Origin: Lactobacillales bacterium
GTDB lineage: Bacteria > Bacillota > Bacilli > Lactobacillales > Vagococcaceae
NCBI GenBank assembly: GCA_015655485.1
Contig: JAATEZ010000480.1
Span: 1 to 17,297 of the forward strand
DNA: 17,297 nucleotides
Direction: 5' to 3'
Each line of letters starts with the position of its first letter. The first letter of the stretch is position 1. Below, one piece after another: positions 7,698-15,004 of the stretch. The notes beneath the pieces are model-generated. The model searched no databases. It was not told where the DNA came from and worked only from the letters and a program-made list of their open reading frames with translations. Position numbers and translations under genes: made by a program.

Positions 7698-9095
7698 TCA
7701 GTCTGCAAAGCCATTGTTTGTGGTCATTTCTTTAAACCAATGACCGCTCTTTTTTATAGTTCTTTTAGCATCTTTTTTTAAATCAACAGCAATAAACCCA
7801 TAGCGATTTTTATAGGCATTCAACCAAGACCAATTATCCATGCAAGTCCACATATGATATCCTTGGACATTACTTCCTTCTTGGATCGCCTGATGAACAA
7901 ACCTCAAATGATCTTTTACAAACTCGATACGATAGTCATCCTCAATCATTCCATCTTCATTGATAAAGCGTTCCTCATTCTCCACACCCATTCCATTTTC
8001 AGAAATATAACAACGAACATTATTATAATTTTGGCGCAAATTCGTTAAAATATCATAGATCCCCTTCTCATAAATCTCCCAGCCTCTATAGGGATTCATT
8101 TTCCGTCCCGGCATTTGGTAATTATCAAAAAAATCATCTGGCATAGGACTTTTTTCATGATCTACAGGTATTTCTTTAGCTTTGATACGGCGAGGCTGAT
8201 AATAATTTATGCCTAGAATATCTACTGTGTTATTTTTGATAGTGCTTAAATCATCCTCGCTCATCTCTGGAATCAGTTTTAAGTCTTGAATGATTTCAAT
8301 CAAATCTTTAGGATAGCAGCCCTTTACTGAAGGATCTAAAAATGAACGATTAAAAAATGCATCTGCAATTGAAGCTGCCTTAACATCTGCTGCATTTTTC
8401 TCATCTCTAGGATAACTAGGTGTCAAATTTAAAATAATACCAATTTCTCCATCCAAATTCATTTCATGATAAGCTTCAATCGCTTTCGCACTTGACAACA
8501 TCTCATGGAAAGCCACCTGAACTGCATGCTTTAGATTTACTTCATTAGGATAATGAAACTGATATAAATAACCGCCTTCCACAGGTACGATTGGTTCATT
8601 ATGAGTAAACCATTTTTTGACCCGATCACCAAACAGTTCAAAACAAACTTTGGTATAATTTACATAAGCATCTACCGTTTCCCGATTTAACCACCCGCCA
8701 TTTATTTGAAGAATCATTGGCATGTCAAAGTGATACAAATTGACAAAAGGCTCAATTCCATTTCGAATGAGTTCATCAAAGTAATGATTATAAAAAGTTA
8801 CCGCCTGCTGATTAATTTCTCCTATTCCATTAGGTATCAAACGACTCCATTGGATAGATGTTCGAAAGGTATTGTGGCCGGTTTCTTTCATTAATTGGAT
8901 ATCTTCTAGATATTTTGTATACACTTCTGACGTTTTTTCAGGTCCAATTTGATTGAAAAATTTTTCAGGTTCTTGACTATACCAATGATCCCAAATGCTT
9001 TCCCCTTTTCCGTCTTTACTCACTCTGCCTTCCGTCTGTGGCCCGCTTGCTGCTGATCCCCACCAAAAATTTTGGGGGAAATAATATTTTCCCAT
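7698..9095 (-). CDS. 6-phospho-beta-glucosidase, glycoside hydrolase family 1
   Basis: This is a cytoplasmic retaining glycosidase that hydrolyses phosphorylated beta-glucosides such as cellobiose-6-phosphate after PTS uptake. At 465 residues it is full length for GH1. The N-terminal FPQNFWWGSAASGPQTEG is the GH1 signature. The acid/base Glu lies in THNEP (about E167) and the nucleophile in SENGMG (about E366). Near the C-terminus, DNWSWLNAYKNRYGF has Ser in place of the Glu of plain beta-glucosidases, plus downstream Lys and Tyr. This is the pattern known to bind the substrate 6-phosphate, so the phospho-specific assignment is well supported. GAGGAG precedes the ATG by about ten bases. The gene is monocistronic, with its own promoter and terminator. 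The adjacent PTS EIIC gene is broken, so its substrate must now come from another transporter. Confidence 0.9.
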   Translation of the reverse strand: MGKYYFPQNFWWGSAASGPQTEGRVSKDGKGESIWDHWYSQEPEKFFNQIGPEKTSEVYTKYLEDIQLMKETGHNTFRTSIQWSRLIPNGIGEINQQAVTFYNHYFDELIRNGIEPFVNLYHFDMPMILQINGGWLNRETVDAYVNYTKVCFELFGDRVKKWFTHNEPIVPVEGGYLYQFHYPNEVNLKHAVQVAFHEMLSSAKAIEAYHEMNLDGEIGIILNLTPSYPRDEKNAADVKAASIADAFFNRSFLDPSVKGCYPKDLIEIIQDLKLIPEMSEDDLSTIKNNTVDILGINYYQPRRIKAKEIPVDHEKSPMPDDFFDNYQMPGRKMNPYRGWEIYEKGIYDILTNLRQNYNNVRCYISENGMGVENEERFINEDGMIEDDYRIEFVKDHLRFVHQAIQEGSNVQGYHMWTCMDNWSWLNAYKNRYGFIAVDLKKDAKRTIKKSGHWFKEMTTNNGFAD

Positions 9096-9122
9096 GATAA
9101 TATCACTCCTCTTTTTATAGTT

Positions 9123-9151
9123 ATTATACCTTATCCAGAAATCTATTTCTA
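9123..9151 (-). promoter_or_regulatory. Predicted promoter of the 6-phospho-beta-glucosidase gene
   Basis: On the minus strand, TAGAAA (9151-9146), a 17-base spacer and a perfect TATAAT (9128-9123) lie about 28 bases before the ATG. The -35 is imperfect, which would suit an activated or antiterminated gene. No ribonucleic antiterminator-like leader is apparent in the short leader. Confidence 0.6.
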
Positions 9152-9210
9152 TAATAAATATGCTTTTTAAAAATAAAAGACTATACTTTTTTAAAATACT
9201 ATTCTAATTA

Positions 9211-9224
9211 CGAAACCGTTTTTA
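9211..9224. promoter_or_regulatory. Possible CcpA cre site
   Basis: The 14-base sequence CGAAACCGTTTTTA matches 11 of 14 positions of the cre consensus TGAAARCGYTTTCA by eye, including the central CG. It lies about 60 bases upstream of the glucosidase promoter, between that gene and the divergent PTS remnant. Catabolite control is expected for such genes, but this position, upstream of -35, is unusual for repression. Inference only. Confidence 0.3.
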
Positions 9225-9333
9225 AAACATAATAATGAGGATGTGCTTGATTAATAAAATCAGGGACTCGTTGGTTTAGAAAATCATACCGTTTGTTAAT
9301 AAATTGGGTTCCAAACGTTATTTCACGGTAAGA

Positions 9334-9710
9334 ATGACTTTAACAATTGTCATCTTACGAACTTTTTTCATGAAAAACAAACAGAGCAAGGGCATCAGGT
9401 GGTTGACTTTGGTACCTGATTTATCCCATGTAAATAAACCCGTTATTTTTGAGTTGCTGATCGTCATACATGCAACTATTTTATGTCTTGGATTTTTATT
9501 CCAATTCTGTTCACTGCGTTTAACTATGTCATGATGTATTTAGGTGTTTTTCCGGCTCTGACAGGAGTGACTGCGCCAATCATCTTTAGTGGTTTTTTAA
9601 CAGTCAATTCGATTTTTAGCCGATATCCTGCAGTTATTGATTTTACCATTGCTGCGCTGATCTGGTTTTCTTTCCCCAAGAATCACCAACAAGCAAAATT
9701 TATCCGTTGA
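9334..9710 (+). pseudogene. Truncated, frameshifted PTS EIIC remnant (lactose/cellobiose type)
   Basis: The region encodes the last 125 or so residues of a PTS membrane component of the lactose/cellobiose (CelB) family, normally about 430 residues. The first part reads TLTIVIL, KNKQSKGIRWL, then LSHVNKPVIFELLIV. The last six residues match the family hallmark IN-EPVIFG-PIV with the central Asn-Glu-Pro changed to Asn-Lys-Pro and the Gly changed to Glu. Around 9478-9490 the frame slips by one base. The second part (from 9483) reads FIPILFTAFNY, then PIIFSGFL, the usual C-terminal end. No start region, no N-terminal helices and no ribosome binding site were found upstream. It is a dead gene that once would have supplied phosphorylated beta-glucosides to the divergently encoded glucosidase. 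Confidence 0.75.
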
Positions 9711-9798
9711 ATAAATGAAAATTTAATTCTTATTGTGCCAGAAATTTTAGATTAGCTGCGTAAAAACCTGACCAGAAGATATTAATAGTAAAAAAAGA

Positions 9799-9840
9799 AT
9801 TGTTTTCTGCTGATTTTCAATAGAGAACAGTACCTTTTTT
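9799..9840 (+). terminator. Likely terminator after the PTS remnant
   Basis: A 10-base stem with two wobble pairs (ATTGTTTTCT, 9799-9808, with AGAGAACAGT, 9822-9831) has a 13-base loop and a T run from 9835. It separates the PTS remnant from the regulator gene, which has its own promoter. Confidence 0.45.
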
Positions 9841-9862
9841 AGTGTTTTATTTTTTTATAAAA

Positions 9863-9898
9863 GATTGTGAACAATCCTGTTATTCTATATAATAGAAT
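9863..9898 (+). promoter_or_regulatory. Promoter of the GntR regulator gene with two palindromic operators
   Basis: TTGTGA (9865-9870), a 17-base spacer and TATAAT (9888-9893) form a strong sigma-A promoter about 20 bases before the start codon. Two perfect palindromes overlay it. GATTGTGAACAATC (9863-9876) covers the -35, and ATTCTATATAATAGAAT (9882-9898) covers the -10. GntR-family proteins bind short palindromes, often in their own promoters, so autoregulation is likely. The second palindrome may partly reflect the -10 itself. Confidence 0.65.
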
Positions 9899-9910
9899 CA
9901 GGAAGGCAGC

Positions 9911-10630
9911 GTGATTCTCATGACAAAATATGAACAAATCGCAGACATACTACGTGAGCGGATCGAAAACGATATCTACCCTAAGAATTCTTTATTGCCT
10001 AACCAGAAAAAATTAGTAGAAGAGTTTTCTGTGAGTCGTATGACTATAAAAAAAGCTATCAGCATTTTAACAATGGAGGGACTAGTATATAGTCAACGCG
10101 GTTATGGAACTAAAGTTTTAAAAAATAGTTTTTGGTTAAAGGATAATACACCGGCAAATGAATATAACGGTTTGAGTAATTTGATGAAAAATCGTCATTT
10201 AGAAAGTAAAATCATTCTTTTTGAAGTTGATTTTCCTGATCAATCGGAACAGCAGAAACTTATGATCCAAGCACACCAACCAATTTATCGGATCATCCGG
10301 CTGCGGATTCTGGATGATGTGCCTTATGTTCTCGAACATACCCTCATGCCAACTGATTTAGTTCCAAATCTTTCCGAAGTGATACTGCTTGGTTCGATTT
10401 ACAGCTATATTCATGATGAACTGAATATTCAATTTGCAGGAACATACCGCAACATACAGGCGGACAGATCCAATCTTTTTGATCAAGAATATTTAAATTG
10501 TAAATCAGATGATCCTGTTTTAGAAGTAGAACAAGTAGTCTATTTAAAAAGTAGCCGTCCAATTGAATATTCTAAAAGTCGTAGCCGCTATGATCAAAAA
10601 AGCTATTCTGTTTTAGATGTCATAGAATAA
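9911..10630 (+). CDS. GntR/HutC-family transcriptional regulator with UTRA domain
   Basis: This is a DNA-binding regulator of about 236-239 residues. The N-terminal winged helix-turn-helix (first 70 residues after MTKYEQ) shows the GntR pattern, with LPNQKKLVEEFSVSRMTIKKAI followed by the wing GLVYSQRGYGTKV. The C-terminal UTRA ligand-binding domain (about 90-232) contains IYRIIRLRILDDVPYVLEHTLMP in its first strands and ends in a sheet with PIEYSKSRSRYDQKSY. This domain typically senses a sugar phosphate or related metabolite. Two starts are possible: GTG at 9911, four bases after AGGAAGG, and ATG at 9920. The ATG gives the usual N-terminus. It lies between a PTS EIIC remnant and an OsmC-like gene, and likely once controlled the beta-glucoside PTS genes. 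It may repress its own promoter. Confidence 0.88.
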   Translation: MILMTKYEQIADILRERIENDIYPKNSLLPNQKKLVEEFSVSRMTIKKAISILTMEGLVYSQRGYGTKVLKNSFWLKDNTPANEYNGLSNLMKNRHLESKIILFEVDFPDQSEQQKLMIQAHQPIYRIIRLRILDDVPYVLEHTLMPTDLVPNLSEVILLGSIYSYIHDELNIQFAGTYRNIQADRSNLFDQEYLNCKSDDPVLEVEQVVYLKSSRPIEYSKSRSRYDQKSYSVLDVIE

Positions 10631-10645
10631 AAAGGAGGGATTCCT

Positions 10646-11029
10646 ATGGAACTGATAAAAAACGCGGGAAAAAAAGAATTGGAATTGGTTAGTAAAAATA
10701 ACAACTGGATCATGGCAAACGAGATTGGCTTTTCGCCTGTTCAATCTCTAGTAGCTGCTGTTGGCGCATGCGGCGGATACGTTTATGAAGGGATTTTAAC
10801 CAACTCCAAGATTCCCTTCCAACTATTAGGTATCACTATGGATTATCAAGTGAACAAAAAAGGATCAGTCCATCCAGTCACAAGCATCCAGATGATTTTT
10901 CATGTGATCGTTGCGACAGAACATCAAAGTCGAGCAGTCCGGGCACTAAGGCTCGTCAGCAAGAATTGTCCAGTCATTCAATCCTTGGATCCAAAAATTT
11001 CGGTAGAAGAAACAATTCATTTTCATTAA
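10646..11029 (+). CDS. OsmC-like protein
   Basis: This is a small cytoplasmic protein of 127 residues with the OsmC/Ohr fold pattern. The segment GFSPVQSLVAAVGACGGYVYEGIL carries the first conserved Cys (C42), and VSKNCPVIQSL carries the second (C108). In the family these two cysteines form a thiol peroxidase site acting on organic hydroperoxides, although many members have no known substrate. The N-terminus lacks the longer first strand of Ohr, so it fits the general OsmC branch. AAAGGAGGG lies just upstream of the ATG. It sits 15 bases after the GntR gene and is probably co-transcribed with it. No clear terminator follows. Confidence 0.8.
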   Translation: MELIKNAGKKELELVSKNNNWIMANEIGFSPVQSLVAAVGACGGYVYEGILTNSKIPFQLLGITMDYQVNKKGSVHPVTSIQMIFHVIVATEHQSRAVRALRLVSKNCPVIQSLDPKISVEETIHFH

Positions 11030-11080
11030 TAAATCACAAAGAAGACAGGTCTATTCAAGGTTCAATATAATATTGCATGA

Positions 11081-11292
11081 CAAAAGCACAGGAATAAAAA
11101 AAACAATGTTGCCGTGGTTGATGATAAAACCGTATTTTTATGGGTTCAGAAATATTTTCTTCTTGAGAAAATCGAGGTTAAAAAAATTTTGGTAAAAGTT
11201 GCGACATCAATAATATAAAACCTAAGAAAGAAAAAAAACAGAAGGTCAAAATGATGGAAGGCGAGCAGCTGAGCTTGTTTGATTGCCCATGA
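11081..11292 (+). pseudogene. Remnant of a PcfK-like conjugation gene (C-terminal end)
   Basis: Two frames together give the C-terminal end of a plasmid/ICE protein that resembles the PcfK-like family. From 11105 one frame reads NVAVVDDKTVFLWVQKYFLL. After an A run at 11180-11186 the reading continues one frame over with a Lys-rich stretch and EGEQLSLFD, the type of tail common in these proteins. No start codon or N-terminal part is present, so the gene is both truncated and frameshifted. Its TGA (11290-11292) overlaps the ATG of the next gene as ATGA, the original translational coupling. The family assignment rests on the tail motif and the neighbour order. The gap from 11030 to 11080 shows no gene. 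Confidence 0.5.
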
Positions 11293-12022
11293 AAGAGCCG
11301 GGATTTTATATTAAAAATAAGTTGAAACCTCCAAAAAAAATGTTTGAATGGTGCTACTCCCAAATTTCAACTTATAAAAGGTCGAACAAAAATCAAACAA
11401 TTTTTGCTTCGGCTAGAAAAAATTGTTATGTGATTGAAAAAAAGCTGACGAAAAGAACACGCCTCACATTTTTTGATAAATTTTATTCATTCGCTATTCT
11501 TTTAGTGACAACTAAAAGAATAGAAATTCAAGCCTATAGTTTTTGGTCAAGTATGGATAATGGTAAGCAAATTATTAAATTGGAACTAAGCAGCTTTGAA
11601 CAATTTGCAAATAATCAGCGTATTAAAGTATCGACAATGGATAAGGAAAACTATGGATTTGGATTATTGCCTAATTATGGAATGATGAGTAGTCCTTATA
11701 CTGGAACTAAATTTTATTCAAATGATTGGGAAAATAGAATAAAAGAGGTATCTGAATTGAAATATTTAAAACTTGATTTTTTTACGGTTATGATATGGAT
11801 CACCTATAAAAATATCGAAAGGAGATTGAATTTCTTCAAAAAATCAATGCTCGTGTTTTATCCAATCAAGTTATGCTTGGAAATAGTGTCGATATGAGAA
11901 CAATCAATTATAATTGGCTACAACAAAATAAAAATGCTTTTAAAAAATCTTACCTCAGCTTTATGCCGTATGAGTTGGATAAAAGAATTAAAGCGCGGCA
12001 TGGAAGATACGAAGAAAAGTAA
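11289..12022 (+). pseudogene. PcfJ-like conjugation-element gene, frameshifted and with a stop
   Basis: The gene starts at ATG 11289, overlapping the upstream stop, and opens MKEPGFYIKNKLKPPKKMFEW. It stays open to about residue 165. The homologous reading then continues one frame over, after a seven-T run at 11777-11783. There it reads YDMDHL, a TAA at 11807-11809 where Tyr would fit, then KYRKEIEFLQKINARVLSNQ, MRTINYNWLQ and PYELDKRIKARHG up to TAA at 12020-12022. In the original frame translation ends at 11897 with unrelated residues. The KLKPPKKMFEW opening and the C-terminal RKEIEFLQKINARVLSNQ block recall PcfJ-like plasmid proteins. The zinc-type cysteines expected near the N-terminus are not obvious, so the family call is moderate. 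The frameshift plus the stop make it a pseudogene. Confidence 0.55.
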
Positions 12023-12036
12023 AAAGGAGAACAGAT

Positions 12037-12207
12037 ATGAATTTGATCAGGCAGAAATTAAGTGTACTAGAAGCAAAAAATGAATTGATTATATTAGAAA
12101 AAGCTATTAAAGAGACAAATACACCTTACTTGCTGATAAAGTGTGGAGCGTTATCAAATGTGCGGAAAGCGCAAAAAAATTTAAGTGATTTTATCAAAAA
12201 AAAATGA
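12037..12207 (+). CDS. Small hypothetical protein of the conjugation-gene remnant
   Basis: This 56-residue ORF begins MNLIRQKLSVLEAKNELI and ends in DFIKKK. AAAAAGGAGA lies about eight bases before the ATG. Its TGA (12205-12207) overlaps the ATG of the methylase gene (12204) as ATGA, so it was part of the same coupled operon. It looks helical and basic, with two cysteine-flanked segments absent and a single Cys in LLIKCGALSNV. I do not recognise a family. The intact frame in a decayed neighbourhood suggests it is real, at least by descent. Confidence 0.55.
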   Translation: MNLIRQKLSVLEAKNELIILEKAIKETNTPYLLIKCGALSNVRKAQKNLSDFIKKK

Positions 12208-12806
12208 AAACTAATATGAAAAAATTATTTAGTAAGTTAATAGGTAAACGTAATTCGTATGAAGTTTTCTTTGATTTTGTTAAAATGTCGGCCATTTCAA
12301 TTTCTAATAGTGTCGACAAATACCAGGCAGAGGAAAGGGAAAAAGAGTATTTAAGTATTGCTAAAAAATATTCATCTGGAGAACTAAAATTATTTTGCGA
12401 TATTTTTGCCACATTGGTTTTAGAACTAGAAAGAAAAATGGGTGACGTCTTAGGAGAAATTTATATGGAACTCGACATTTCCAGTAAAAGTAGTGGTCAA
12501 TTTTTTACGCCATATTACATTTCAAAACTAATGGCAGAATTAACATATGTTGAAAAAGAAGAGATTACGACATTATGTGATCCTTGCGTTGGTGGTGGGA
12601 GCATGATAATCGCATATGCTGAAATTATGTATCAAAAAGGAATCAATTATCAAGAAAAATTAAGAGTGCATTGTAGCGATATAGATAGAAATGTTTTGTT
12701 GATGTGCTATTTACAACTTTCGTTGTTAGGTATAACAGCAGTTTGCGAAAGAAAAAATATTTTAGATAATGAAAAAGGAGAATTGTGGTTCAATCACCAT
12801 AGATAA
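12204..12806 (+). pseudogene. N-6 adenine DNA methylase, truncated before the catalytic motif
   Basis: This is the N-terminal part of an N6-adenine DNA methyltransferase of the plasmid/phage kind, 200 residues as read. Motif X (GQFFTP, 98-103) and the S-adenosylmethionine-binding motif I (DPCVGGGSM, 126-134) are present, followed by an acidic CSDID segment (157-161) in the position of motif II. The catalytic (N/D)PP(Y/F) motif IV should come after residue 195 but is missing. The frame instead runs into unrelated sequence at GELWFNHHR and stops. The DNA just beyond belongs to a gene on the other strand. It cannot methylate DNA as encoded. It is the last gene of the coupled remnant operon. Confidence 0.8.
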
Positions 12807-13338
12807 AATTGATTTTTCCAAGTAAATTTAAAATTGATTGTTGTAACTCTGTGTAATTATAATCAAGCATTTTCGCACTCAAATTTACTCCAAATCCATT
12901 GTAAACTAACCATTCATGCTTTGGACCTCGACTAAATCGTACTGGATAAGGACCATGAATACTTTCATCTGACAGTATGCCATTGACAATCAGTATTGAT
13001 TGTATGGCATTTAAATTAATATCTGTTAGTATTTTCACTGATTCACTAAAACAAATGAGATTTACATGTTCATAAATCCGTACATAATAGTTAATTAAAG
13101 AATTTACTTGTTCTCCTCACGTTTTATAATCAAGTTGGGTAATATTACCATCAGATAGTCCTGCTCCCAAAATATCAAATCTTAAAGAAGATTGATTAAG
13201 ATTTTCCGAAATTTTTACCATCCTACGTCTTCCATCTACACGATTCCCTGGAATTCCATTACAAATAATTATTAGCTCTTTAAATCCTTTATGCTCTAAT
13301 GAGCCTAACATTCCATTAAAATTAATAAATTTTCGCAC
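12790..13338 (-). pseudogene. Alpha/beta hydrolase-like gene, interrupted by TGA and truncated at its 3' end
   Basis: Read on the minus strand in a single frame, the gene begins at GTG 13338, eight bases after GGAG. That start lies just after the stop of the ABC gene; an in-frame GTG at 13347 would overlap it. The product has ICNGIPGNRVDGRRRMV, which fits the HG-x-PG oxyanion region, then SSLRFDILGAGLSDG, typical of alpha/beta hydrolases. TGA at 13117-13119 then interrupts it. The same frame continues with VNLICFSESVKI, where the nucleophile elbow (usual form GFSDGAK) has lost its flanking glycines. It ends in INFIYGD, just where the acid residue would follow. The stop at 12790-12792 lies at the junction with the truncated methylase. 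It is probably inactive. In the intact cluster it would have been the last gene. Its substrate is unknown. Confidence 0.65.
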
Positions 13339-13339
13339 G

Positions 13340-14998
13340 TTACTCACTCCAAATCACGTGATTCTTTTTTAAATAAATCACAGCATGTCTTGTAAATAAC
13401 CTAGTTTTAGAATAATTTCTATGTGATATAAAAATAAAAGTCAACTCAGAAAATTTTCTAGCAATATTTGAAAAAATTTTACTTTCAAGCTTATAATCCA
13501 TGGCACTGGTACTTTCATCAAAAATAATTAATTTTGGCTTTTTTATTAACGCTCTTGCCATACCGATCATTTGAATCTGTCCGCCAGACAAGCCCCTTCC
13601 ATCTGGATGTATTATTTCCTGTAAGCGACTTCTCAATTCGTATGGAAACTCAAGAATTTTTAAAATTTCTTTTACTTCTTCCATATTTTTGTTTTCTCCT
13701 AAACAAATATTGTCTAATAATGTCATTTCATAAAGCTTGATCTTTTGGGGAACCATTACACAGAGTTTTGACCAATTGTTTCTTGAAATGTCATCAAATG
13801 TATTTTCGTTGAAAGTAACTATTCCCGATTTGTGAACATTATCTTCATTATCAACAGGATACAATAATGCAGTCTTGAGTAATGAAGATTTTCCTACACC
13901 ACTTTTTCCACTAATCAAAATTTTATCTCCAGAATTAACGATTACTTTTCCTTGAAGTTTAGCCCCATTAATTAACTTAGATCCATCTCTAATGACGATA
14001 GGAAAGGGATGATTTATAACTCCATTTCCTTCAAATGTGGACAGGTCTTTAACCTTATCAGTCAGTTCATTAATTCTTTTAACGGCCGGCTTGTTTTCCT
14101 GGAAGTTAATTATTAAAGAAACAAGGACCTCCATTGCAGGCGTAATCCATTGGTATATTTGATAAGCAGCAACAACATTTGCAATTGACTCAACTCTACT
14201 ACTTGAGTCAGCGTGCCAAATTAAACCTAGAAATATTATAAAAGTGCAAATGACTTCTGAAACACCTTGGATTAAATTCAAAAAGGTCGTTTGTTTATTT
14301 ATCAATAATTGATTTTTAAATAGGCTGTTAGCCTGATTATGCCAACTTTGTTTAATAAAAGTTGAAAAGTTCCAATTATTTCGAATACTTTCAATTCCTG
14401 AAAACGAAGATTCAGAGATTCGATTCCATTCTGTTTGTTGTAATAACAATTCATTACTACTTCTTTCTAGGCGACGTGATTGCATATAAACAAAAATATA
14501 TTCAAAAAAGCTAATGAAAAATAACGACAAACCAACTTTTAAATTTAAAAATAAGATAAACATAAATCCAATGATAATCGTAGTAACAAGCCAAATAAAA
14601 TTTCCAATACCTCGAAATATCATCCCAGTTACTTGCTCAGTTTCATTTAATAAGCGATGTAACACTTCTTCTTTACTCAATTGAACTGAAAAACATTTTA
14701 GGTATTTAGTGTAGATCTGCTTTCGAAATTCTTTGCCATTTTTAATGACAAAGGAAGAAAGATACAAATCAACAATGATTAAACCACAAGTCAAAATTGG
14801 AATTGTTACTAACGAAATTGCAAGAACAAGCAACTCATTTACCTTTTTATTAGGTATTAGATTACTTAATGCTAATTTTGTTAAAATTGGCGGCAATAAT
14901 AAAAAAACGGATCTTATCACAGTTATCAATAAAATAAGCACCTTTCTTTTACGATTGCCATTCCAAAGAATATTATAAAAATTGGTGTTGCTTTTCAT
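13340..14998 (-). CDS. ABC exporter half-transporter, membrane domain fused to ATPase (second of pair)
   Basis: This is a complete 552-residue half-transporter. Residues 1-310 contain about six membrane helices, for example near 20-48, 57-83, 130-152 and 153-171. The C-terminal ATPase has Walker A GKSGVGKS (364-371), a Q-loop Gln in MVPQK (about 418), the signature LSGGQ (470-474), Walker B KLIIFDE (489-495) with the catalytic Glu, and the switch His in ISHRN (526). All motor residues are present. AGGAG lies about 13 bases before the ATG, overlapping the end of the upstream ABC gene, and the gene starts only six bases after that stop. The two adjacent, unlike half-transporters suggest a heterodimeric exporter. 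The product of the neighbouring thymidylate-synthase-like enzyme is a plausible cargo, by context only. Confidence 0.85.
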   Translation of the reverse strand: MKSNTNFYNILWNGNRKRKVLILLITVIRSVFLLLPPILTKLALSNLIPNKKVNELLVLAISLVTIPILTCGLIIVDLYLSSFVIKNGKEFRKQIYTKYLKCFSVQLSKEEVLHRLLNETEQVTGMIFRGIGNFIWLVTTIIIGFMFILFLNLKVGLSLFFISFFEYIFVYMQSRRLERSSNELLLQQTEWNRISESSFSGIESIRNNWNFSTFIKQSWHNQANSLFKNQLLINKQTTFLNLIQGVSEVICTFIIFLGLIWHADSSSRVESIANVVAAYQIYQWITPAMEVLVSLIINFQENKPAVKRINELTDKVKDLSTFEGNGVINHPFPIVIRDGSKLINGAKLQGKVIVNSGDKILISGKSGVGKSSLLKTALLYPVDNEDNVHKSGIVTFNENTFDDISRNNWSKLCVMVPQKIKLYEMTLLDNICLGENKNMEEVKEILKILEFPYELRSRLQEIIHPDGRGLSGGQIQMIGMARALIKKPKLIIFDESTSAMDYKLESKIFSNIARKFSELTFIFISHRNYSKTRLFTRHAVIYLKKNHVIWSE

Positions 14999-15004
14999 TA
15001 AGTA

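Noticed and set aside
11042..11071. Promoter-like pair AAGACA and TATAAT after the OsmC-like gene
   Set aside because: The -35 is poor, the spacer is 18 bases and it would only drive a truncated remnant; in such AT-rich DNA this is likely to occur by chance.
11178..11363. Minus-strand ORF of 61 codons
   Set aside because: It runs antisense through the PcfK/PcfJ-like remnant, and its hydrophobic sequence comes from complementing Lys-rich codons.
13117..13119. TGA as a selenocysteine codon in the hydrolase gene
   Set aside because: No stem-loop of SECIS type is apparent just downstream, the site is not near a catalytic position, and the same operon carries a TAG as well, so plain nonsense mutation is simpler.
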